Shown piece by piece: positions 12,831 to 25,099 of a DNA stretch of 64,000 nucleotides (position 1 is the stretch's first letter; every line of letters starts with the position of its first letter). This DNA comes from Actinostola sp. cb2023 (taxonomy: Eukaryota; Cnidaria; Anthozoa; Actiniaria; Actinostolidae): positions 134,001 to 198,000 of the forward strand of contig JAUJYZ010000142.1 in the NCBI GenBank assembly GCA_033675265.1, in the 5' to 3' direction. A model generated the notes under the pieces. That model had not been told where the DNA came from. It made no database searches and worked only from the letters and a program-made list of their open reading frames with translations. The translations under genes and the position numbers were made by a program.

Positions 12831-13345
12831 CTACAAGATGTATCTTGACAATATTATCTAAGACTATTTGTGCCATTGCCAATATATAACCCTCAAGAAT
12901 TAATGCTATTTTGAATAAATTGGACACAAGCCAATTTCGCGAAGCTCCCGATAGCTTTTAGGAAATCGATATGATTTTAGTACTTGGTTTTCGGCTCGAA
13001 AAGCTATCGAGAGTTTCGAGAAACGCACCCCAGACATAGTAGCGACTCGCCGGATCAGCCAAGCAAAGTGGACAATTTAATAGCCTTGCTGCAAGGACCA
13101 AGATGGAATGTTCACAAAGCGCACGTGACATACGAATACTCATAATTCGAATTGGATAGAATTATAACTAGCTAATTTGCTATTCCATTATTGGGTTATA
13201 CGATGGTAACCTTTAAAACAGCTGGAATGCACACGCATACAATGTTCTGTATGTCAGCGTTTTGAAATATGAGTAAAGAGAACAAAAATGTAAGCATTTA
13301 TAGTCTTAGAATAAAATACAAAAATCTGATTGTGTTAAATATATT
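12831..13345. other. About 510 bp present only in the right fold-back arm
   Basis: The left arm runs straight from GTGAATC into TTTTTAATGTAAAG (complement of about 11450-11480). The right arm has about 510 bp at that point. It is either an insertion here or a deletion from the left arm. A weak minus-strand frame (12958-13143) was not recognised. Terminal repeats are not obvious. Confidence 0.55.
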
Positions 13346-13384
13346 TTTTAATGTAAAGTGTAAGCATCAGAATTTATAGTTTAA

Positions 13385-13756
13385 GTGAATAGCACTGCAA
13401 AAGGAGATAAAATAGAAACGTTTTTGCTACAGCCTTTATACCCTCTCCCATTACCCTACCCTACCCCACTGGGGTTGAAATTTGCTACGCGCATTGAAAT
13501 GAAAATAATCAATTACAGTCGCGAACGTTGGCCACAAATTATAGAAGAATGCCCTTTTACTGCTAAGGTAAACTCATCTTCAGCTAACAATTATTCTTTT
13601 CTGCACAAAATATGTACACTTTTGGCAAAAATTCGTGAACAAAGTACAAAATGTTTGGAGACAATAGCACTGCACCAGAACCAGAACGATGTCGATTACA
13701 AAGTGAAAGTCGTAAATTTCATTGATATTCGCGGCCTCGGTGCGAAGCGTAGATAA
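13385..13756 (+). CDS. Hypothetical protein in right fold-back arm (123 aa)
   Basis: Inverted copy of the frame at 11057-11428. Differences seen are E to D at residue 8 and R to Q near residue 98. A second frame follows at 13814-14020 (MNFRKNKRVTPSENPSRVSK, 68 aa), identical to the frame at 10792-10998 of the left arm. Function unknown. Confidence 0.3.
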   Translation: MNSTAKGDKIETFLLQPLYPLPLPYPTPLGLKFATRIEMKIINYSRERWPQIIEECPFTAKVNSSSANNYSFLHKICTLLAKIREQSTKCLETIALHQNQNDVDYKVKVVNFIDIRGLGAKRR

Positions 13757-14288
13757 AATAACCCAAGCCAAATGTTTCATATTTCTTAGAACAATATATA
13801 AATAGCTCATAGCATGAATTTTAGAAAGAATAAACGTGTGACACCTAGTGAAAATCCTTCTCGCGTTTCTAAGCTCAACTCTTATTTCTCGTTGTGTGAA
13901 ATTCATTGTCGTTCTAAAAGTGACTTTCTGATTTTCAGAGAATTGCTAGGATTACAGTTTTATGCCAAAACAGACTGCAAACTATTATTGAATCAAGATA
14001 TGGAGATAGAATGGCCATAGCTTTCTTCCATTTTGCACGCGAACGAAGTTTTGGGACCTACCAAATCACTTAGGATTTTGCCTGTTTTTGAAGCCGCCGA
14101 CAGCCAAAATCGATTTATGTTAATTCTTGAATTTTCGGGCCGTAATTTGAAAAACGAACTACACCACGTTTGTTTACTTGGTAATGCCTATCTACAGGCC
14201 AAAAACGAACGGAATCTAAATTTTGACGTGAACCGCTGTATGATATTAGCAGACATTCGATATATAAGCAGACATTCGCTCTTATAAC

Positions 14289-15118
14289 CCATCATGATCA
14301 TCAAATGTAATATTCGCAGGGGCGGATCCAGGATTAAAACGGGATATTTGGTCGATATCACTGGACGGATTCAGGTCAATATCAGGAACTTGTGTCCTTT
14401 TTCACTGGACGGATTGTCAGGTCTTGCAATTTACCCGTAATATGAAATCGGAAGACTGTGGCGGGAAAGTAGTGGGAACTGATTGAAATCGAACCTGTTT
14501 AGGCAATAAACTACACAGTCTTCAACTCGCGATTACGTACGCATCCAATGATAGAGTCAACACTTTGACTCGATTTTACTCTCAGAATCAGTCATAGTTA
14601 TCGTTTAATTACAGCATTTAGAGTGTTTGGAGCAATTGAAGCGGTGAAACTACAATGAAATACAATACATCAATCACTAATTAAAACAGTATCAAAAGGG
14701 CAAAAGGTGGACTTACAATCTGTGCGATCCTGAGACTAACGATGAAGAAAAATTTCGCTACAGCTACAGCTACATTTTTATCCAACTGATTTGGTAAATA
14801 CTAAAACAATTATCCCCCTCTCATCATTACGTCATCCGTCATCCAGAGATCCGGTATTAAAGGGAGAGTGTAGGTCAGTGCCTAAAGCGAATAGACGTAC
14901 AAAATTACAGAGTAAAGGTTTAGTTTAACGCGAAATCGTGGACATAGATCAAAAAATGACTATGGGGAAATCCCGTTTAGGAGCTGAAAGTGAAATCACC
15001 AGCAATATTAGTGATAAATCAACAACACACGAGGCGGGAAATTCCGTGACAACGAACAAAACAGATCATTCTGGCACTGTAAAAAAGGGACACGTTGTAA
15101 TGATGCCTGACACACATT
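14289..15118. other. Intronic sequence without a recognised gene
   Basis: A TTTTTATCCAACTGATTTGG block near 14776 matches one end of the hairpin MITE at 45671-45805. A frame at 14938-15285 overlaps the ribozyme-like repeat and is not considered a gene. Confidence 0.4.
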
Positions 15119-15160
15119 GTAACCCTGAAGATGAGCGCGGAGCTCGAAAGCTCTGTTTAT
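15119..15160 (+). ncRNA. Hammerhead-like motif, degenerate copy
   Basis: AACC, CTGAAGA (15125-15131), T, GAGC/GCTC stem with 5-nt loop, GAAA (15146-15149), GCTC. It matches the pair at 46228-46264 and 46442-46478 almost base for base. Stem I would be AACC with TGTT, one mismatch, so it is probably inactive. Its presence 31 kb away shows that the motif belongs to a dispersed repeat. Confidence 0.5.
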
Positions 15161-15897
15161 TTCTAAAACTAGACGCTTCTACAAGCGTTCACTCGTGCCC
15201 TGGTGCGATTGAATACTGGGATGCACTGCAGCATGAAAGACGCATACCCACTGTCCCTGATCGGTTAGAATATAGCTGTTCCTGAACTGCCTTTTGACTA
15301 TATTATAATTCCTAAAATATATAAAAAACTTATGAGCCTCCACCTTCCATCCGTGAGGGAGCTGTGAAGAACGAAGAGATCAGGAACGATGGTCGCTACG
15401 TAGCGATTGGCTTGAAAGACGCATACTTATGCGATTGCAGATCTGTTGTGCTTAGTCATCATAGGTGTATTCACTACTTAAACAATTATCTATGTTTAGA
15501 TCTGAGATAACGATATTATAGTGATCAAATCAGTGTTTGGTTACTTGTTGGATGACTCGGTAGAACATGCAGAATTTGGAATCGCCTGGCACTCGACAAC
15601 ATAATACCGGCCAGCTCAGAATTTGTATAAACGACTGGTTAAGACGGTTAAGAGTGCTAGCAAAATCGAAAAAACATACTTAGATTTTTGGGAACTATTT
15701 CAGCTTGAGATCTTTACATGAGTGAATTTGCCCCTTGACCTCCGGTGCTTCCTGATTGGTTTGTGATTTGTAATCTCTCTTCCCAGTCTCACTCGATTGC
15801 AGATTCGCGACGCCGAACAAAAAAAATACGAGTTGTGTTTTTAAACTTGTGCCGGCCAAAGGCCTGGGCACGAGTAATAAATTCCAGGTTGATGATC
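15161..15897. other. Flank of the satellite array, no gene
   Basis: No gene recognised. Short pieces of this stretch, such as CAGAATTTGGAATC (15571) and GCTCAGAATTTGTA (15613), recur inside the first kilobase of the array that follows. Confidence 0.5.
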
Positions 15898-18800
15898 TAA
15901 GTACAACATCCAACAATCTTACCACACTGTAAGTACAACATCCAACCATCTTACCACACTGTAAGTACAACATCCGCAATCTTACCACACTGTAAGTACA
16001 ACATCCAACCATCTTCACCACACTGTAAGTACAACATCCAACAATCTTACCACACTCGAAAGCTCTGTTTAGTAAATACAAACAATCTTACCACACTGTA
16101 AGTACAACATCAAAATCTTAAACACTGTAATATAAAAGTACAACAATATTACCACACTGCAAGTACAACCTTCCAACCATCTGAGTGACTGTAAGTACAA
16201 CATCCAACCATCTTACACACTGTAAGTACACATCACCTTTCTTACCACACTGTAAGTTTCATCCAACAATCTTACCAAACTGTAAGTACAACATCCAATT
16301 TGGAATCATCTTGGAAACACTGTAAGTACAACGCTCAGAATTTGTAAATCTTACCACACTAAAGTACAACATACAATAATCTTATACTGTAAGTACACTC
16401 TTCAGTCTACAACATCAAACATACAACAATCTCTTACCACACCCGCTAAGGTAGAGTACAAGAATCCAACCATCTACCACACTGTAAGTACAACATCCAA
16501 CCATCTTACCACACACTGTAAGTACAACATCCAACCATCTTACCACCATGTAAGTACAACATCCAACATCTACCAAGTACAACATCCAACAATCTTACCA
16601 CACTGTAAGTACAACATCCAACCATCTTACCACACTGTAAGTACAACATCCAACAATCTTACCACACTGTTAGTACAACATACAACAATCTTAGCACAGT
16701 TAGTACAACATTTGGTACCAGAGTTACAACATTTTCTTACCACACTGTAAGTACAACATCCAACCATTTACCACACTGTAAGTACAACATCCAACAATCT
16801 TACCACACTGTAAGTACAACATCCAACAATCTTACCACACTGTAAGTACAAACATACAAAAATCTTACCACACTGTAAGTGAAAACATTTCCGTCATTTC
16901 TTACCACACTGTAAGTACAACATACAACAATCTTACCACACTGCAAGTACAACATACAACAATCTTACCACACTGTAAGTACAACATCCAACCATCTTAC
17001 CACACTGTAAGTACAACATCCAACCATCTTACCACACTGTAAGTACAACATCCAACCATCTTACCACACTGCAAGTACAACATCCAACAATCTTACCACA
17101 CTGTAAGTACAACATCCAACCACACCACACTGTAAACAACATCAACAATCTTACCACACTGTAAGTACAACATACAACAATCTTACCACACTGTAAGTAC
17201 AACATACAACAATCTTACCAACTGCTAGTACAACATACAACAATCTTACCACACTGTAAGTACAACATACAACCATCTTACCACACTGTAAGTACAACAT
17301 CCAACAATCTTACCACACTGTAAGTACAACATCCAACAATCTTATCACACTGTAAGTACAACATACAACAATCTTACCACACTGTAAGTACAACATACAA
17401 CAATCTTACCACACTGTAAGTACAACATACAACAATCTTACCACACTGTAAGTACAACATCCAACCATCTTACCACACTGTAAGTACAACATCCAACCAT
17501 CTACCACACTGTAAGTACAACATCCAACCATCTTACCACACTGGTAAGTACAACATCCAACCATCTTACCACACTGTAAGTACAACATCCAACCATCTTA
17601 CCACACTGTAAGTACAACATCCAACCATCTTACCACACTGTAAGTACAACATCCAACAATCTTACCACACTATAAGTACAACATCCAACATCTTACCACA
17701 CTGTAAGTACAACATCCAACATCTTACCACACTGTAAGTACAACATCCAACATCTTACCACACTGTAAGTACAACATCAACCATCTTACCACCTGTAAGT
17801 ACAACACAACAAGACTTACCACACTGTAAGTACAACAACACATCTTACCACACTTTAAGTACAACATCCAACCATCTTACCACACTGTAAGTACAACATC
17901 CAACAATCTTACCACACTGTAAGTACAACATCCAACAATCTTACCACACTGTAAGTACAACATCCAACCATCTTACCACACTGTAAGTACAACATCCAAC
18001 AATCTTACCACACTGTAAGCAACACAATCTTACCACACTGTAAGTACAAACAATCTTACCACACTGCTAGTACAACATACAACAATCTTACCACACTGTA
18101 AGTACAACATACAACCATCTTACCACACTGTAAGTACAACATCCAACAATCTTACCACACTGTAAGTACAACATCCAACAATCTTACCACACTGTAAGTA
18201 CAACATACAACAATCTTACCACACTGTAAGTACAACATACAACAATCTTACCACACTGTAAGTACAACATACAACATCTTACCACACTGTAAGTACAACA
18301 TACAACAATCTTACCACACTGTAAGTACAACATCCAACCATCTTACCACACTGTAAGTACAACATCCAACCATCTTACCACACTGTAAGTACAACATCCA
18401 ACCATCTTACCACACTGTAAGTACAACATCCAACAATCTTACCACACTGTAAGTACAACATCCAACCATCTTACCACACTGTAAGTACAAATCCAACCAA
18501 CACATCTGTAAGTACAACATCCAACAATCTTACCACACTGTAAGTACAACATACAACAATCTTACCACACTGCTAGTACAACATACAAGTACCACACTGT
18601 AAGTACAACATACAACAATCTTACCACAAGTACAACATACCACACTGTAATCTTACCACACTGTAAGTACAACATCCAACATCTTACCACACTGTAAGTA
18701 CAACATCCAACAATCTTACCACACTGTAAGTACAACATCCAACAATCTTACCACACTGTAAGTACAACATACAACAATCTTACCACACTGTAAGTACAAC

Positions 18801-21383
18801 ATACAACAATCTTACCACACTGTAAGTACAACATACAACAATCTTACCACACTGTAAGTACAACATCCAACCATCTTACCACACTGTAAGTACAACATCC
18901 AACCATCTTACCACACTGTAAGTACAACATACAACCATCTTACCACACTGTAAGTACAACATCCAACCATCTTACCACACTGTAAGTACAACATCCAACC
19001 ATCTTACCACACTGTAAGTACAACATCCAACAATCTTACCACACTGTAAGTACAACATACAACAATCTTACCACACTGTAAGTACAACATCCAACCATCT
19101 TACCACACTGTAAGTACAACATCCAACAATCTTACCACACTGTAAGTACAACATCCAACCATCTTACCACACTGTAAGTACAACATCCAACAATCTTACC
19201 ACACTGTAAGTACAACATCCAACAATCTTACCACACTGTAAGTACAACATACAACAATCTTACCACACTGTAAGTACAACATCCAACAATCTTACCACAC
19301 TGTAAGTACAACATCCAACAATCTTACCACACTGTAAGTACAACATCCAACAATCTTACCACACTGTAAGTACAACATACAACAATCTTACCACACTGTA
19401 AGTACAACATACAACAATCTTACCACACTGTAAGTACAACATACAACAATCTTACCACACTGTAAGTACAACATACAACAATCTTACCACACTGTAAGTA
19501 CAACATCCAACAATCTTACCACACTGTAAGTACAACATCCAACAATCTTACCACACTGTAAGTACAACATCCAACAATCTTACCACACTGTAAGTACAAC
19601 ATCCAACAATCTTACCACACTGTAAGTACAACATCCAACAATCTTACCACACTGTAAGTACAACATACAACAATCTTACCACACTGTAAGTACAACATCC
19701 AACAATCTTACCACACTGTAAGTACAACATCCAACAATCTTACCACACTGTAAGTACAACATCCAACAATCTTACCACACTGTAAGTACAACATCCAACC
19801 ATCTTACCACACTGTAAGTACAACATCCAACAATCTTACCACACTGTAAGTACAACATACAACAATCTTACCACACTGTAAGTACAACATCCAACAATCT
19901 TACCACACTGTAAGTACAACATCCAACAATCTTACCACACTGTAAGTACAACATCCAACAATCTTACCACACTGTAAGTACAACATCCAACATCTTACCA
20001 CACTGTAAGTACAACATCCAACAATCTTACCACACTGTAAGTACAACATCCAACAATCTTACCACACTGTAAGTACAACATCCAACAATCTTACCACACT
20101 GTAAGTACAACATCCAACAATCTTACCACACTGTAAGTACAACATCCAACAATCTTACCACACTGTAAGTACAACATACAACAATCTTACCACACTGTAA
20201 GTACAACATACAACAATCTTACCACACTGTAAGTACAACATACAACAATCTTACCACACTGTAAGTACAACATACAACAATCTTACCACACTGTAAGTAC
20301 AACATCCAACAATCTTACCACACTGTAAGTACAACATCCAACAATCTTACCACACTGTAAGTACAACATACAACAATCTTACCACACTGTAAGTACAACA
20401 TACAACAATCTTACCACACTGTAAGTACAACATACAACAATCTTACCACACTGTAAGTACAACATCCAACAATCTTACCACACTGTAAGTACAACATCCA
20501 ACAATCTTACCACACTGTAAGTACAACATCCAACAATCTTACCACACTGTAAGTACAACATCCAACAATCTTACCACACTGTAAGTACAACATCCAACAA
20601 TCTTACCACACTGTAAGTACAACATCCAACAATCTTACCACACTGTAAGTACAACATCCAACAATCTTACCACACTGTAAGTACAACATACAACAATCTT
20701 ACCACACTGTAAGTACAACAGCCAACAATCTTACCACACTGTAAGTACAACATCCAACCATCTTACCACACTGTAAGTACAACATCCAACAATCTTACCA
20801 CACTGTAAGTACAACATACAACAATCTTACCACACTGTAAGTACAACAGCCAACAATCTTACCACACTGTAAGTACAACATCCAACCATCTTACCACACT
20901 GTAAGTACAACAGCCAACAATCTTACCACACTGTAAGTACAACATCCAACAATCTTACCACACTGTAAGTACAACATACAACAATCTTACCACACTTTAA
21001 GCACAACATACAACAATCTTACCACACTGTAAGTACAACATCCAACAATCTTACCACACTGTAAGTACAACATCCAACAATCTTACCACACTTTAAGCAC
21101 AACATACAACAATCTTACCACACTGTAGGTACAACATACAACAATCTTACCACACTGTAAGTACAACATACAACAATCTTACCACACTGTAAGTACAACA
21201 TCCAACAATCTTACCACACTGTAAGTACAACATACAACAATCTTACCGCACTGTAAGTACAACATACAACAATCTTACCACACTGTAAGTACAACATCCA
21301 ACCATCTTACCACACTGTAAGTACAACATCCAACAATCTTACCACACTGTAAGTACAACATACAACAATCTTACCACACTGTT
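15898..21383. repeat. 5.5-kb minisatellite, 32-bp unit, roughly 170 copies
   Basis: The unit is GTAAGTACAACATCCAACAA followed by TCTTACCACACT, with common variants CATACAAC and CAACCATC. Units are regular at 32 bp from about 18.9 to 21.38 kb. They become shortened, mutated and interrupted towards 15.9 kb. The array lies in the DEPDC5 intron after exon 4. On the gene's own strand each junction reads CTTACAG-TGTG-GTAAGA, resembling a 3' splice site followed four bases later by a 5' splice site. The other strand has ACT-GTAAGT. The CCTYSVV-type peptide frames across it are artefacts. Confidence 0.97.
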
Positions 21384-21456
21384 ATGAACCACAACACAAC
21401 CTATAAACAACTACCGGTATTGAACATTTAATCTATTTTAAGAAAGTTCAACTTAC

Positions 21457-21711
21457 TGTTCATTGAAAGGTTAAGAGCCTCTAAAAAGTTGCTTTCGTGT
21501 GCAGAGGAGTTAATTCCAGTTGGCGTGCCTACGTCATTTTCAGAACAATTGATGTATCTTTGGTACTGATTGAAGTGATGCTTTAGAGTGACTAATACAG
21601 GAAGCCAGTCATCTCTTCTGTCTCCTCTTACCAAGACTTGGTAGAAGTCTTCATAAAATCTACCATATGGATCTTGAAGCACACTTCTTCTCTTATCAAG
21701 TGAGAAATCAT
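21457..21711 (-). CDS. DEPDC5: DEPDC5 exon 4
   Basis: 255 nt, entering and leaving in phase 1: acceptor GATATCAG|ATGATT, donor AACA|GTAAGT. It encodes DDFSLDKRRSVLQDPYGRF, YEDFYQVLVRGDRRDDW, LPVLVTLKHHFNQYQRYI and NFLEALNLSMN, matching the GRFYEDFYKV...R..W..LL.TIK..F.QYP and NYLEAINLS blocks of the family. A tentative BEL LTR begins about 60 bp upstream of the acceptor, and the 32-bp satellite array begins about 73 bp past the donor, so this exon is an island between repeats. Confidence 0.92.
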
Positions 21712-21771
21712 CTGATATCATGCAATAATAATAATAATAATAGTTTTCAATATAAATAGAACAACAATAGT

Positions 21772-22107
21772 TGTTGCGGCCAATTTATATTATTGTTCAG
21801 TTTGTGTTTTCCTTTGGGATTTATGCCTTAGTAGAAGTATTCGTCTTTTGTTTTCCGTCCTTTTGTATTTATGCAAAGTTCTAGTAGTTTAGTTCCAGTT
21901 TTAAGCATAATTAGTTAGTTCAAGTTCATCTTTGTAGGCTCAACGTGTGTAAGTATTTTTCTCTTTTTTGGTTTCTTTTCTAGTTTATCAGTCATTTTGT
22001 AAATAGTAATTTCTATTTCTATTATGTTTAGTTGAATCGTTGCGTTATAGTAAAAGGATGAAGCGCATTTCGACCGTTTGAGTATATTCTACTACATCAT
22101 TCAAACA
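21772..22107 (+). repeat. Possible BEL 5' LTR
   Basis: Runs from TGTTGCGGCCAATTT to TTCAAACA just before the first gag-side frame. The limits follow the usual TG...CA rule and position only. There is no second LTR in the window to confirm them. Confidence 0.35.
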
Positions 22108-22119
22108 CGAGTAAGCTAG

Positions 22120-22341
22120 ATGGCAGAAAGTGCTAGTGGAGCTAGAAGTAATGTTTCAAAGCCGACCCCGTCTAGTCCGAATTCGAGGTTTTGGAACGAC
22201 TTCTCATACTCATTAATTATTACATGCAATGGCCTAAAGGCAATAAATAAAGAGTTGCAAGATTTTAGCCCGGAAAAGCAAGAATTCCAGTCTGCATATT
22301 CTCTGCTCATGCGCAGAGTCGAGTACATCGTATATAAATAA
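22120..22341 (+). CDS. Small leading frame of the BEL element (73 aa)
   Basis: MAESASGARSNVSKPTPSSP then WNDFSYSLIITCNGLKAINK, ending in a stop at 22341. It lies between the possible LTR and gag and may be the gag N-terminus cut by mutation. A 32-bp hairpin (GAGTACTTTGAAATCCAT and complement, 22460-22525) lies between it and the next gag frame. Not recognised beyond context. Confidence 0.3.
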   Translation: MAESASGARSNVSKPTPSSPNSRFWNDFSYSLIITCNGLKAINKELQDFSPEKQEFQSAYSLLMRRVEYIVYK

Positions 22342-22604
22342 TATCCCACATGTGTTGGACTCTTGAGTAGCATGAAGTAGAGCCTGCTTTCAGATTGAAT
22401 CTAATTCTATTGAATCTAATTCCCGATGATTGTTATATGAGGGATAAGAACTCAGGAAAGAGTACTTTGAAATCCATCATTTCAAAGTCCAAGGACTTTG
22501 AAATGGATTTCAAAGTACTCTTGAGCGGACTTTCCGGGGTTTCAAGGTCCATCATGTGACCGAATTTGATGTACCCGATTGGCTGGTTACCTCATGAATA
22601 ATTA

Positions 22605-25060
22605 ATGAGTTTGAGAAGAAAGCTTCCTAACTCGAATTTAGACCAGGATGGAATACGAAGAGAAAAGGCTAATACAGCTAAAAGATCTCGAGGTGGACAT
22701 CTTGGACGATTGACATTTCCATACAACCAAATAGAACAACTCATGGTAGACTACAACAACGTAAACGCCGTGAAACTCAAAAAAGTATCAGCATTTCGTG
22801 GATTCGAATAAAGATCTATTGAAATATCTAGATGAAGATTCAGAGACACAAAATGCTATCCAGACTTACGAAAGTCAAACACAAGGAAAGTTAGAGTTTG
22901 ACGAATATTACCGAACATGGCTCGATCGAACGGAACTACAAGAAGAACAAGTACCTCGTCTAAGTGATCAACGAGAAGCAAGTTGTAAATCAAGCTCAAA
23001 AGGCAGTATCAAATCTAGCCGTTCGAGTTGCTCAAATGCAAGTACACATAAGAGCAACAAGATTAAAGTGCCTATAACCCCTGTGAGATTCTTTCAAAAA
23101 TCTATTCAATATAAGCTGAATAGTTGGTGGGTTCAGTATTTTGTGATTTGAACCTTGCGTTTATGAGTTATAGAGGTTTGAAATTTCAATATGCAAATTT
23201 GATGACGTCTACTAAGACTTCATTTATTATACAAAAACGCCCTTGTGCTGATTATTGACATTTGAAAACTTACAGAATATTTTCACAGTCTTTATAAATG
23301 ATTTTATAACTTTTTCCCCATTTCAAAATATAAGCTCTTCTTGAAAAAGTCTACATAAGTTATGGCAAATTCCTGGGTTGACGTCATCAAATTTGCATAT
23401 TGACATTTCAAACCTCTATAACTCATAAACGCAAGGTTCAAATCACAAAATACTGAACCCACCAACTATTCAGCTTATATTGAATAGAATTTTAAAACAA
23501 TCTCACAGGGGTTATAGGCACTTTAAAGAATTAAGAGCTAAATGCAATGTGGCCAAGTTAAAGGCAAATCAACTTAAAGTCTCGCAAGAATTGGACAAGA
23601 AAGAATTTCAAATACAACAACAGCGTCAGTTTCTTGAAGTGCACCACGAAATAGAACAATCGGATGTTGAAAGAAAGGTTTGGGAGGACGAAGATGATTA
23701 CGAAGATGTCCTACAAGAAGATCAAAGTCAGCCTTTCCTCTTTAAGGACATCAACCCATTTACGAGTTTCTATGGTCTCTCTATGGTAGACGATCTAGGA
23801 CAAGCCAAAACGAAAACTGACAAATTGCCAGCTTCCAAAGTCAATAGAACCACCAAGTTTGATTTCCCACCCTTTCATTCTCCTTTGGATGAACAACCTG
23901 TCTTCAATAAAGAAGAGACTCCATCTATACCTACTGGTTTTCCTTACGTAACTGCCTACGAAAACCCACAAGTCTTCAAAGCTGCTAATGCCAAATCTGA
24001 CAACCCATACCAAAGACATTCTGAATTTGAACGATTTATCAAACTTCAAGAATCGATGATGGAGTGTCAGAAGAAGCTGATCAACCAGCAAGACCAAAGT
24101 AGTGAACGTATTGCTTAACCTACCTGCTACAGTACTGTTCAGGAAAAGCCAAAGAAGCTATAAAAAGCTGTGCTTCTTTAGATCCATCACATGGTTACCA
24201 AGAGGCTAGAAAAATCCTGTCTACATGTTTTGGCGACCCATATCACATCGCAGTGGCTCACGTGAACAAGCTAACCAATGATTCTCCTATAAAACCATTT
24301 GACAGAGCTGGTTTGATGGACTTTGCACTTCAATTGAAATCATGTGAAAACACGCTTGCGGCAATCGGTTTTCTCGATGAAGTTAATAGTTCAGATAATC
24401 TTAGAAGAATTGCAGAAAGACTTCCCTTCAACTTAAAGTCAAAATGGCTGTCAAGATCAAGATCCCTACGACTGGCATCCACCAGGCCTAGAATACAGCA
24501 CCTGTCCCTGTTTGTTCAAGAACAGTCTGAAGAAGCTAACGGCCCTGTATTTGGTGATATTATGGTTCCTAGAGCAAGGAATAAAGAAATACAGATAGAG
24601 AACACCCCCAATAAACCTGTTGCACAACAAGGTACTCTTCGCAGTGCTACAACAATGACAACAAAAGCTCAACAGGATCAAAGAGAAAAGCCTGAAAGTC
24701 AACTACCAACAAAGAAAAAGGGTAATTGTCCTATGTGTGAAGGTTTTCATAGCCTGCAGAGATGTTACAAGTTTAAAGATATGACGAATGATGAACGAGT
24801 CAAGATCTTAAGAAGTGATAACATTTGCTTCAATTGCTTTACAAAGGGACATTATGCTGTTGGATGTGCCCAACCTCCTGCTTGCACAGTGGAAAACTGT
24901 AGATCAAAGCATCAAAGCATCATGCATAGATTTATCACTCCTCCTACAGCTAATGACAAAGAGAAAGAACAGAATGGTACTCAGTGTAGCGTCATCGGGG
25001 CCGGAGATCATATAGAATCTTCCTCTATCTGTAAAGTTTTTCTTGAAATAATTCCAGTAA
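22605..25060 (+). pseudogene. BEL gag with zinc knuckles, broken
   Basis: Frames in order are 22605-22811, 22798-23151, 23480-24118 and 24253-25134. Features are a long charged coiled-coil-like stretch (KEFQIQQQRQFLEVHHEIEQ), the DUF1759-like gag block (KAKEAIKSCASLD, FGDPYHIAVAHVNKL), and two cysteine/histidine knuckles, CPMCEGFHSLQRC and CFNCFTKGHYAVGC. Breaks: a frame change near 22800, a MITE at 23067-23522, and a stop plus frame change between 24118 and 24140. The frames flanking the MITE are in register once its 460 bp are discounted. Confidence 0.85.
23067..23522. mobile_element. TTAA-flanked MITE inserted in BEL gag
   Basis: 456 bp with about 140-bp inverted repeats starting AGTGCCTATAACCCCTGTGA. 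TTAA flanks both ends (23063-23066 and 23523-23526), the target duplication of piggyBac-type elements. The AGTGCCTAT terminus is shared with the MITE at 50452-50873. Gag continues in frame on the far side, so the insertion post-dates the BEL element. Confidence 0.88.
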
Positions 25061-25099
25061 AGATCAAGAATCAGCATGGCGAGTGCAGAGACGTATGCT

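Larger units (their letters stand above)
10529..14288. mobile_element. 3.8-kb fold-back element with coding-looking arms
   Basis: Two inverted arms: 10529 to about 11713 on the left and about 12592 to 14288 on the right. They are near-identical, including the GCTCTATCTAGA inner border. The right arm has about 510 bp extra at 12831-13345. The centre differs from the arms and holds a nested MITE and a copy of the TTAGTAGAAACC family. The arms carry open frames that differ at only about two residues. No known transposase motif was recognised; the structure is that of a fold-back element. Confidence 0.75.

Noticed and set aside
14938..15285. 115-codon plus frame
   Set aside because: It runs through the hammerhead-like repeat and shows no family motif; probably chance.
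15695..17588. Minus frames with CCTYSVV or QCGKMVGCCTY repeats
   Set aside because: Peptide echoes of the 32-bp satellite.
15898..21383. Array considered as a CRISPR array
   Set aside because: Units are direct 32-bp repeats with no unique spacers, in intronic metazoan DNA, without cas genes.
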